Shown here: in pieces, positions 39,001 through 62,400 of the stretch
How the letters are laid out: every line of letters starts with the position of its first letter
Position numbering within the stretch: the stretch's first letter is position 1
NCBI GenBank assembly: GCA_023055355.1
Contig: JALJCS010000034.1
Span: 6,276,001-6,340,000, forward strand
Length of the DNA: 64,000 nucleotides
Source: Agelaius tricolor
Lineage: Eukaryota > Chordata > Aves > Passeriformes > Icteridae
Direction: 5' to 3'
Notes under the pieces: generated by a model
Seen by the model: the letters and a program-made list of their open reading frames with translations, nothing else
Told to the model about the DNA's origin: nothing
The model's database searches: none
Program-made: the position numbers and the translations under genes

Positions 39001-42000
39001 ACCCTTTGAGAATGAGTACCTGGCACACCAAGGACCCTGCACTGTCATGCTTCCTCTGAGGTAATAAACCTTGCCTCACTCCCTCCAGCAATGCACCCAA
39101 CCAATAAAACCCTCTTTGCTTCCTGGGAATGGCTCACTTGCAGCAAATTCCAGGAGATTTTGATGTTCTGGGCCAGAACTTGAGCAGCATGGCAGGCACC
39201 TTCCATGCCAGCAACAAGGAGTCACTTCCACTGTCTCTGCACATGCCTGAATCTGTCCTGATTTACAGGGCTGGTTGTCACTCTGATTTTTTAAGATTTT
39301 CTAAACCTTCTGATGCTTACATTCTTGTAACGAACTTTCCCACATACTTTTTGTAAATAACTTATTGTTTGCATTCTTTTATAGAAGAAAAGAAATTTGA
39401 TAAACTGTTAGTTTGTCCAGTGTCATTGGAGAGGTGGCACTTTCACCCTCCAATCCACTGTCACTTTTAAAAATCTAGAAGTGTTAAAATCAAAAAATAA
39501 ACTTCCATTTTTTTCACCTTAAAAACAACAGTGTGTGCATGTCATGTTGTTTCGTATCCTATAGTAATAGCTGGTAATGCATTTTCTTGTTTTCTGCAAG
39601 AATACAGCATCAGCCTCACCTTCAATGACACCTCTAGGTCCCTGCCCAGGTTATACTCTCCCAAATTTGCATTTGAAAACTGCCTTCTGCAGTTCCAGGG
39701 GCACTAAAATCCTAGCACAGATTCAACTGAGGTTTTAGGGACTTTTTATGCTGTTTTTAAGATCTAAGAGGTTTAAGAACTAAGATCTTAAATCTAAGAT
39801 CTAAGACCCCCAAATAAACTAAAATCACAGGAACAATGGCTATCTCCTGTTAGGAATACCAAGATCTCTGTGCAACAATGTGATATCTACGGAGCAACTT
39901 CTACCTTCAGTTTCCTCTGTAATTTATTTATTTTTTCCAAAACACAGCCAAGTCTTGTCTACTAGGTTTTAATAACAAGACTTCTATTGATTTGCTCTCC
40001 AGGAAATCATGATATTGGAAAACTAAACATTTCTGGATTATGATGTACCTTGAGCATTTGTACCTTTATCAATTTTGCAAGAAATAATAGAAGCTGTCTA
40101 AGTGGATGGCAGAATAAAAGTCTCTTAAAGCCAAACACCTCCCTCTACTGTTTCTTTTCCTATATAAAATGTCAGGTTTTCTATCATCTACTTTCTGAGC
40201 AGGAGTTTTCTGTTCTTAATTATTTTAAAAAACACCCCATATTTACAAACCTTTTGGAGATACGGCCACACAGACATAATTACAATAGAGAAACCTGTAA
40301 CATAGTAAAAAATGAATTTATTTTATTGGCCATTTTTATCAGTAATTTTCTTTTCTGAAACAGTTATTACAAGTCTATTTTTATGCCTCTAAATGTATTA
40401 TAGAATAAACCTGTGCATTTCCTGCTTCTTTTAAGGAGTGCTAATTCCTCCTATCAGGAGGAACGATCTTCAAAAGTTCATTTTATAGGTGAATACACAC
40501 TAAACAAAAAACCTCCTATGTTGTCCTTCCAATAGAAAGAAAACAAGGTTCCCAAAGTAAAAAGAATTTCTTGATATACTGACATATATGTATTCATTAG
40601 TCACAGAGATTTTAATTAATAATAATAAAAAAATGAGTTACTGAAGTATCCTATCAAATTCAAGATAATTTCTAGGCCCACAGAAAATCATCAAAGGTCA
40701 AAAATCAATTCTTGTTTCTGGGGGGAGTTATTTAGGAATAAAATTTCAATTTGTCCTGCAATGGAGATGCAAAACCCAATAGGATAAAACAAGTTTTGAT
40801 ACATGTTTTGAAATAGACAGCATACATTCCCATAAAGATCTTACCTCTTAAGAATGCCATGTTATTTCTGTTTTCATTCCCTAGAAGTTTTACTCTGGAT
40901 GATAAAAGTGCAACCTTTGTTTTGTTTGGTTCTGAGCAATACCCTTCCCTTGCCACTACCAAACTATTAGGGAGTCATAAGCCACTGACTTATGTAATCC
41001 ATCACTTTGTGTAAAAGCAGTTTTATTACTTTTCTCATCAGATGGAACTTTCTGTTTGATTTGCTAAGATTCAGACATTCTCTTTTGAAGAATCAAACAA
41101 TGCACCCTTTTTGAGGTTAGAGCAGTAGCATTAAAGAAGCTCTCTAGTTGGAATTTAGAAAGCCCTGTCATTTTCAAACCAAAGTCTATTAATTAAACAA
41201 ATAACATCCAATTCCACATGTATTTACTCACCTACACTACTGAGAAACATTGTCAGGTACATGATCCAGATGGATCGCCACCTGCTCTTATAGTGCTCCT
41301 GTGATTCCACAACATCCCTGGTTTTCAAACAAAAAGCAAGAGGGAGAAAGAAATCATTATCAGATCCTCTTCTAGTTGCTCCCACATGGCACTGCAAACA
41401 TTTTTTCACCAATCTCTCAATGCAATTGTGTAACTTGTTAAGCAGGAGTGGATTTCCGCTTCATAGCAAAGACTACAAAGAACTTATTTTTTGCTGGAAA
41501 AATACTAGATTGACAAATCAAACAATAGAACAGAAATGCTATCACACACCAAATGTCACACAGATCTAGGGAGGTGTTCTTCGGTTCTGCAAACTCTTTG
41601 TATAGACACTTTAGAGCATCACAGATCATATAAAATCTTTAAAAAGTGGGTGTTAAACCCCTCACAGCTGTAACCTTAAAAGAACCACAAACCTGAACAA
41701 CTCCTGATTTGACTAAAAGCTACAGCCAGTCTGTTTTTATGATGAGAAAACAACAACATACAACGTAAAAGTTGTGTGTAAAAGATACTGCTGTTGATAG
41801 GAACGGCTGAAAAAAAATTAAAACAGAAGTTACAAACTAAGTTACAAAGTAATGTTTATTCAGATGATGTAGACTCAGGTTATGGATATAGATTCCTAAA
41901 CATAGTTTACAAAACGCTGTTTATGCAAGTCGTACCTAGACTTAGGCATATCTGCGATTTTAAATTCAAGACACTTGTTTTGCTGTCAGAAGTGGGGGAA

Positions 42001-42452
42001 AACCCCAAGCTGCCCACACATGAAGGCTGCTATTAAACGCCCAGACTTCAGCCGCACATTAATCCCGTTGGGCGTTTTTTAGGGATTTCCCAAGGCAGTG
42101 CGTTTGTGTTTTCCCGCAGAGGGAAGCAGTCCCCGGCCCGCTCCCACAGCCGGGCCCGGCGCGGTCCGAGACTCGAGCTCCGAGCTCCAGAGCGCTGGGG
42201 ACGGCGGCTGGGGCGGGACGCGCGGCCGGGCAGCGCCCCCCGGCCCGGGCTGCCCGGGAGGGGCGGGGAAGGACCCGGCACCCACGGGCGGCTCCTCGGC
42301 TCACCCGCGGCAGCGGCGGCGCCCCCTCACAGCAGAACCAGCCCCTACCTGCTCTCTTCTTCCTCCTCCTCATCCGCCGCGGTTCCCGCGGACCCCAGCA
42401 GAGGCTCCCGCCCGTCGGGACGCGCCTCCAGAGCGGAGCCCGCGGCCGCCAT
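33011..42452 (-). CDS. MFSD8: MFSD8 (CLN7), lysosomal major facilitator superfamily protein, complete
   Basis: Twelve coding exons on the minus strand, in transcript order: 42349-42452, 41232-41317, 40251-40294, 38697-38937, 38080-38193, 37329-37473, 36669-36727, 35970-36078, 34826-34960, 34349-34452, 33999-34258, 33011-33226. They join in frame to 538 aa (human 518). The ATG (42450-42452) is in a strong context inside a CpG island. Motifs include [10 protein letters not shown] before the first membrane helix, the MFS-type loop [12 protein letters not shown] after helix 2, SVRYGRMQE near the C terminus, and a long hydrophobic 12-helix profile. Exon 11 has two N-glycosylation sequons (NNS, NHT), as in the family's luminal loop. 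MFSD8 is a lysosomal membrane protein, and human loss causes CLN7 neuronal ceroid lipofuscinosis; chloride-channel activity has been proposed. The exon-7 and exon-11 segments are one and four codons longer than I recall for human. Exon 5 is partly duplicated upstream. Confidence 0.95.
35744..35775. repeat. Perfect inverted repeat in MFSD8 intron 8
   Basis: Arms taaagatatgtac (35744-35756) and gtacatatcttta (35763-35775) are exact reverse complements around a 6-nt loop. No role is evident. The stem is too short for a typical microRNA precursor. Confidence 0.85.
38102..38471 (-). repeat. MFSD8: Tandem duplication of part of MFSD8 exon 5 and its acceptor
   Basis: Two adjacent units of about 185 bp (38102-38286 and 38287-38471) are about 92% identical, with roughly 15 substitutions and one 1-bp indel by eye. 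The lower unit holds the real 5' part of exon 5 and the end of intron 4. The upper unit is an extra copy carrying the acceptor AG (exon-like start at 38378) and about 30 codons. It is cut off before the GFILGP segment and has no donor, so reading on meets a stop a few codons later. It is best treated as a dead exon copy inside intron 4. Confidence 0.92.
39061..39530. mobile_element. Possible LTR-like fragment in MFSD8 intron 3
   Basis: Short blocks including 'ggagaggtggcactttcacc', 'ctccaatccactgtcact' and a trailing aataaacttcc recall LTR ends in songbird genomes. A related 'ctctccaatccagggtcac' string occurs near 52330 in ABHD18 intron 7. No clean ends or target-site duplication were found, so this is a weak call. 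Confidence 0.3.
40251..40294 (-). CDS. MFSD8: MFSD8 44-nt exon 3 (micro-exon)
   Basis: This exon is too short to show as an open frame. On the minus strand it lies between ttacag and gtttgt and reads (G)-GT then codons for [14 protein letters not shown], matching the human FSVVMMSIWPYLQK segment at the end of the first membrane helix. Its 44-nt length and phases (1 in, 0 out) are exactly what exons 2 and 4 require. Its donor (gtttgt) is weaker than those of the neighbouring exons. Confidence 0.95.
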
Positions 42453-42494
42453 GGCCCCGCAGCGCCGGGCCCCGCCCGCGCCCGCCTCACGCAC

Positions 42495-42510
42495 GCCGCC
42501 AGGGGGCGCC
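42495..42510 (+). promoter_or_regulatory. CTCF-like binding motif
   Basis: The 16 bases GCCGCCAGGGGGCGCC match the core of the vertebrate CTCF consensus (CCA..AGGGGGCGC). They lie 43 bp upstream of the MFSD8 ATG (opposite strand) and upstream of the ABHD18 first-exon candidate. Binding itself is inferred. Confidence 0.6.
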
Positions 42511-42579
42511 CGAACGCGAGCGCGATGGGCGCGTGAGCCGCGTCCCGTCCGTCCCGTCCCCGTCCCGCCCTTCGCCCTC

Positions 42580-42652
42580 CCCTCCTCCTCCTCCTCCTCC
42601 TCCTCTTCGTCTTCTTCTTCTTCGTCTTCCTCCAGTTCCCGCTCCCGCCCTC
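42580..42652 (+). repeat. TCC/TTC trinucleotide microsatellite in the bidirectional promoter
   Basis: A run of TCC units passes into TTC/GTC units, giving a pure polypyrimidine plus strand. It falls in the likely ABHD18 5'UTR or first exon. It is what generates the long acidic or serine-rich frames here, which I do not regard as genes. Confidence 0.85.
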
Positions 42653-42654
42653 CC

Positions 42655-42685
42655 ATGAGGTGCCTCAGCACCGGCAGCGCTTCGG
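42655..42685 (+). other. ABHD18: Candidate ABHD18 first exon (3' part), donor at 42686
   Basis: A good donor (ttcgg|gtgagc) ends a GC-rich segment in the CpG island at the right distance from MFSD8. An ATG at 42655 reads MRCLSTGSAS and then a split codon. Joined to the acceptor at 45776/45777, the frame stays open into the conserved MGVSKLD start. Whether this exon is used, and whether it is translated, is not shown by the sequence. Confidence 0.5.
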
Positions 42686-42903
42686 GTGAGCAGCGGGTGA
42701 CCTTCGCGGGCCGGGCTGGGCCGGGGGAGCGGTGCCAGAGCGGCTCCCGCGGAGGGCGGGCAGGCGGGAGCTGCCTGAGCCTCTCCCCCTCACGGCATTG
42801 CCCGGCCCGGGGGAGCTGAGGCGGGCGGAGGGGTGGAGGGGTGGCGGTGGCCGTGTCCTGCCTCTCGCCGCCCCTTCCTGCGGGTGCTGGGGCAGCGGAT
42901 CGG

Positions 42904-43018
42904 GGGGATGGCGGAGGTTTGGGGTCGCGGGGATGGCGGAGGTTTGGGGTCACAGAGGTTTGGGATTGGGGATTGGCGGGGGTTTGGGATCGGGGAAGGG
43001 CAGAGGTTTGGGATCGCA
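42904..43018 (+). repeat. G-rich minisatellite in ABHD18 intron 1
   Basis: Repeated 'ggatggcggaggtttggggtc' units (period about 25 bp) are followed by degenerate 'gggattgggg' and 'ggtttgggatcgggg' units. Many G3-G5 runs on the plus strand make G-quadruplex formation plausible. Confidence 0.75.
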
Positions 43019-44971
43019 CCTGCCCCCTTGGAGTGCTCGGGTCAGGCCGGCAGGGAGCTGCTCGCAGCCCTGCTTTAGGCCCCGTTGTTTATGCTCCGGC
43101 TCCTGTGTGCCCGTCCTGTTTTGTGGAGTTGTTGTGGGGCTTTTATCTGCCTTGGTGTGACTTCTGTGTGATTTCTTTCATTCCTAAGCAGTCGTTTCTT
43201 CTATCAGAAAAGGAGCTGGCGTTAATTGTAAGGGAAGTTTTTTTTAAATAGAGAGGGAGGGAGGGTAGGGAAGTTGACAACTCCGCCTTCTAAAACAACC
43301 TCGGTGGTTTTTTCAGGTTGGCTGCTGAGGGGGAGCTTTTTCACATCCATGTATAGAATAGAAACCACACTGTGGGCCTTGTACTTTCCAGGGCTGATTT
43401 TCTTGTAACTGAAGCTCTTTGCACGGATAAAAAGCAATACCTTTTACGTGTTGGGTTTTGGATGAGTTTATGTGTCTGTTTCTATGTTTCTTCTTAGCAT
43501 GCTTTTCTATCTGCTGCAGTTTCCATTCACAGATCACAGTTATGTAAAGCTTTCTGTGTTAACAGTATCTTCATTCAAGATTCATAACACAGATCCTGTC
43601 TCGGTTGCCACACAGCTCCACAGCATCGTTATCAGGTCACTGCTTGACCTGTCTCACAGTGGGATCGGGATGTGGCATGTGTGCTCTCGAGTGGAGGAAA
43701 TCAAGCTGAATTCTCAAACAGCCTTTCCTGACTCTCTCATTCATTTCAGATCCTCACTGCTGAAATACTCCTGTTAATGTGAAATTATAAAACTTCAGCC
43801 TCCTGCAGTTAAATTTGCCTTTCCTGGCACTAAAGGTGTTTGTAATGTCTTGCCATGCAGGCATGGATGGGCAGTGACTGGAGCATGTCCTGGCCTTTTG
43901 TTACAATAGGGGCCATCCTCCTAAATTTTTTTATCTCACTGATATTTCTGAGAAGTTCTATGCAGCATACTACACATACTAGGAATATTTTTTTATTTGA
44001 TTTAGTGTTTCCTGTACTCTTTCCAGTAGTGCTTTTATCTTGATTCTGATTAATTGAAATATCGTGAGTTACTTCAGAGTCTCCATTCCATCAATGAAGC
44101 AGGAGAGAGGATGAGACAAAACTTTTGCCTCAATCAATATTACATTTAAATATAATGCACTTGCCTAGAAAGTTGTTTTGGCACTCCCTTGGTGCAGCAG
44201 AGAGCTTGTAAGACCAGACTTTGGACTCAAAGCAAAATCTACATCTTCATGTTTTTAAAACAAAGCATCCCCACTGTGACTTTCTGCTCATTTCATGTAT
44301 TTACTTTTATCCTGCAGTGATTGAACCTTCCTAGAGCCATTGTGGCTTTCTAGCATGCTTGTTCTAAAGTTCAAGTGCCTCTAATTTCTCTTAATAGTAA
44401 TTTATTCTAGGTTTTCTCTAGAAAGAGAGTTCTCCTCTTTATTCTGTATATTGATTCTTAAGTGTTGGCTTTCTAGAAGTGCAGAGAAATGTTTTTGTTC
44501 ATCTGACCACAATTTTGACTTGTTATAGTCATACAAGTTTATTTTTAAAAATGGCCATATTGGAGTGTGGCAGAATAAGTGCTTTTGGAAGAAAATAAAA
44601 TTTCAAAAACCCCATAAATGAAGTTGCACTATTATGGAGTACATTTAGTATGGAGGGATCTGGAAATACCAGAAAATGCCTGAAGTGAACTCACTAACCA
44701 AGTGTTTGATTATTAAATCTGTTGTTTTCTTAGGTGCACACAGATCCTGGACTTTAATTGAGTAACCTGCATCCTGCTGACCAAGAAACCAGATTTAAAT
44801 TATTTTAGTCGTGTTTGTGTTGGTTTTTTTTTCCCTTCCTCGTTGGAAGAGCTCAGCAGTGGCTCCCTGTTCACTTCAGTAAGTATTGCTTTGAAAATAA
44901 TACTCAGCTTGCCTAAAATCTCCTTCGATTTAGCTCTGTTTGACCTGGTGTATTTGTTGAAAGAGAAATGG

Positions 44972-45175
44972 TCCTGGCAAGGATTTTGAGGGTGTGATTT
45001 CTTCCCAGAAAGGAGTGGGAGGAGCATCAGTTTGATAAGAAATATCAAAATTGGAAAGGAACAGATAAAATGATCCTGGCGAGGGTTTTGAGGGTGTGAT
45101 TTCTTCCCAGAAAGGAGTGGGAGGAGCATCAGTTTGATAAGAAAGATCAAAATTGGAAAGGAACAGATAAAATAA
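44972..45175. repeat. 102-bp tandem duplication in ABHD18 intron 1
   Basis: Two adjacent units starting tcctggc (44972 and 45074) share 'ttttgagggtgtgatttctt', 'gaaaggagtgggaggagcat' and 'ggaaaggaacagataaaat', with only a few mismatches. The unit is exactly 34 codons long. It lies inside a minus-strand open frame (44800-45444), which it lengthens without breaking. Confidence 0.9.
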
Positions 45176-45736
45176 GGATTATGATTTATGTTTACCACAC
45201 CAAGGAAGGCAAGATTACAAAAATGAGCTTTCTCTGCAGCAGTGACTGGAATTGCATTCTTTATCTCCTTCTCTTTCTCTCTCCTTCTCTCCATTGAGAA
45301 GATGAAGTCTTCTGGTGGTTTAAACCCAACCATTGTTTCAAGCTCCCCTTCTGAGATGTGTTTATGACAGCCCACGTTGGCTGAAGGGTTTTGCCATCGT
45401 AGCTCTACTGAGAGGACAGAGATCAGTGGTACTCTTTGTTTCATCAGTTCAAGTACAGCACAGCTAGGACTGCTTGAAGATGTAGTTTTGATGGAGTTCA
45501 GATGTGCCTATGCAGCTGGCTTGTCATCAGTGATGTAATGAATATCTGATTTTAATCAGCATTTTAAATTCCAACAGGTTTGATCAGCTGCCTTCATATT
45601 TTGTTCAAAATGCAAAGAGTTGACCTGAATACCGAGGTTAACTTTCTTGGAATGCATTGGATGGCTTTTCCTTAATGCAGAAACCAGAATAAGAAACCAT
45701 TTGGTGTTACAATCAATGAATTTGCCTCTCATGTAG

Positions 45737-59678
<13,942 letters not shown>

Positions 59679-62400
59679 TCTTTCTAATGCATTCAGACCG
59701 ATCTCATTTGTAATTCAGCTTACTGGAACTCATGTTTGGAAAACAAGCCTCTTGTAGTGTTGAGCAGATGGTCACTGACTGTTGTAGTAACAATTACCAG
59801 AAGTGGTAAAGTACCAGCATTGCTTTCATTTCAACCCAGTGCCATTCTGACACAGCTGCTTCAGTATTACCTGTGAAAAAACAACAGCAGCTTTTGTCAG
59901 TGCATGAACGGTTCATGTTCTCCATGTCTAATCAGATGGTGTGTTCCTTCAATTCTGAATAAATTCTGAATCGTGTGCCAGTAGAAAACAAACCAATCAA
60001 GTATTGGAAGAATGTAAAATGTGCTGTGGGGCTAAGCTGCTCTCTTGTGTTTTTAGTAGTTTTGGTTTGTTCCAGATACCTCGGTTACCTCTCGCTTCCT
60101 TGTGGCCTTGCTGTTCCTATTGTGTTGTACCGTGGCTTTGCCAGCACTCAGCCTCTTGTGTTTGTCACTGCTTTTCTCTTCAATTATGAATTGAACATGA
60201 GCCTCAGCAGAAGGCTCAGCACCACATCTTGCAAAGAGAGACTTTGACAGTCCAAGGAAAAGTGAGAGAGATGTTTTCATTCAATACGTCTGTGAAGTTT
60301 TCCTGCCACTGAATTAAACCGTGCCATTACAGAAGGATCATGTAGCAATTCATCAACCAGCTTCACAAAACTGGAATAAGTGAAAATCAAGTGTCTGGTA
60401 ATTAATTGTTTACATTAATTCAGTTGGATAACATAAGCTTTCAGGTTCATTTTCTTTTTTTTGGATTGATAGATGAAATAGAAATATCATTTTACTTTCT
60501 AAGCACTGGCTGATTGTAAGCAGTTAAATTGACAGCAGATTATATGGTGCTATAAAGACCTGTTGGAAATACTTCAACAGATGTCCTTTCTAAAGTGCAC
60601 TCAGTGCTGATATGCAAAATACACTTGCACTCTATAATTTAAAAGAAATGTGAGACTAAAGGTTATTGAAACAGTTAGGTTTGCTCCTTATTTTTCAACA
60701 CTTGTCTAATTTAATTGGATGGAAAATAAATTTGGATTTTGAACACCTTTAAGAAAATCCAAAGTCTGTTGTTTCCTCTTTTGGGATCAAAAATGCCAAC
60801 AAATTACACCAGAATAAAAGGTTGTCATGTACCAACTGTGTGGGTATCTCTCCACATCTTTTTTTTTTTTTTGTGGTAATCTCCTATAACATTCTTTTAA
60901 AAGCAATCTGCAGAGAAATTGAAAACTGAAACACTTCAGTATTGAGTACAGTTACAACCAGGATTATTCTGAAACAAACAGAAAAATCCAGCCATTTCTC
61001 AGGATGTGTGACTTCTGCACCTTTCCAATCAAGCACTTTTCATCTCCATGGTTACTGTAAAGGTTTTTAGTAGGCAGAGTATGGAGCAAACAAAGCTCAG
61101 TTTATATATTCTCTTGGATTTTAGTCAGGTAGACAGGACTAGTAAATGTGAAGAAATCATTGTTCATTTGAAAATCAGGTGTGTTCAGATAAAGCTGAAG
61201 AGAAACAATTCTGAATAACCCAAATGATGTAACATACAAATTTACTGAAAATATAGAAGAGATTCTAGTCTGTTGGAAGTTAAATTGCTTCTTCCAAGTG
61301 TTTTTTCATTATTTCTTTGGGCAGTGTTGGTTTTGTATATGGGGAGCAAGTGTGAAGTGACTAGCACATTTAAACACCAAATATTTGCAGGGTTTGAAAT
61401 TAAATACTAGTAAGCTTACAAATTTAAAATTGAGTCTTGACTAGTGTACTAAAAGATTCACAGGGTTTACAAGCATATCCATGCACTGAGAGTGCTTTAC
61501 CAGAGCACTGTCTGCTGTTCAGCAGCTTTTGGAGCTCTGACATTTTAAATGTAATTGTGTGCTTTGTGTCCTGCTTCTGTTGCAGCTATGAGAAAGGGAG
61601 ATAACTGGTGGCAAGGGAAAAGGCTTGAATAAATGCAAGAGAGAAAAGACAGATTTTGTAAAGGCCAGGAGTAAGCACAAAAAAAAATCAACTCTGCTAC
61701 AAAGTATAACATGCCAAAGTAAATATTTTCAAAGCGCACAATACTGGGAATTACACAACTGATGGGAACTCTGCATCCTGAGGTTAGTGTCCCAATGGTA
61801 TTACTAACAAGGTTTAACCTACCAAAAGGGCACAGGAGGAGCTTCAGGCTAATGCCACTCCTGCTGTGAGAGTGGCTTTTGGGACAAATGCTACTCCTGG
61901 TTCTGAGAGTGTCTTTTGGGACAAGCACTGAAAGACAGGTTCCTGACAAGAATAAGGAATTGCATTTTACCCTGTAACTGAAGTCGTGTTGCCAAATATG
62001 AAAGCCCAGTAAGCATTATTTAAGAAATTTCTCAGGTTAGATTAACAAAAAAGGAAAATTGAGCTCAGCGGTCTATTTGTGCCAGTTATCAGGCATAGGG
62101 AGATGGTCTGGGAAAGGGGGAATCTTGCTGTGTACGTGTTTTTAACCCTTGGAAAATCGACTTTTTAAATCATATTTTAAGGTTAAATCCTAAGAAAGTA
62201 TAAATAATCCATTTTGATGTTAAATGAGAACATGGTTTTAATCCAGGAGTTGCATGAGAGAAATATTGTAATAAGGTTTCTTTTGTGTAGCAGGTAAACC
62301 ATTCTGTATGTCTTCAATTTATTGTAAAACTGGCCTTGGTAATTTTTTGGTTTTAATTTTTTTCAATAAAAGTCCTAAAAACATTTAGGTGTGGGGGGGT
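59679..62400 (+). terminator. ABHD18: ABHD18 3'UTR and candidate poly(A) signals
   Basis: AATAAA hexamers follow the TGA stop at 59958-59963, near 60727, near 60814 and at 62365-62370. The last is followed by a GT/G-rich stretch (aggtgtgggggggttttt), a good downstream element, so a long UTR isoform ending near 62.39 kb is plausible. The 59958 site would give a short isoform. No coding segment was found in between. Confidence 0.5.

Larger units (their letters stand above)
42040..43080. promoter_or_regulatory. Bidirectional CpG-island promoter, MFSD8 (-) / ABHD18 (+)
   Basis: This strongly GC- and CpG-rich block contains the MFSD8 start exon (42349-42452, minus) and, on the plus strand, a candidate ABHD18 first-exon donor at 42686-42687 (ttcgg|gtgag). 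The two genes are head-to-head with about 200 bp between the MFSD8 ATG and that exon, so a shared promoter is likely. A CTCF-like motif sits between them. A (TCC)n/(TTC)n tract fills about 42580-42652. Transcription start sites cannot be read from sequence alone. Confidence 0.8.

Noticed and set aside
40732..40962. 76-codon minus-strand frame as the missing MFSD8 exon 3
   Set aside because: It has no FSxVxMSxWPYLQK sequence. The true 44-nt exon is at 40251-40294.
42059..43251. Long open frames at the MFSD8/ABHD18 promoter, including acidic and poly-Ser ones
   Set aside because: They come from the CpG island and the TCC/TTC microsatellite. Only the MFSD8 exon 1 frame and possibly the short 42655 ATG frame have splice and homology support.
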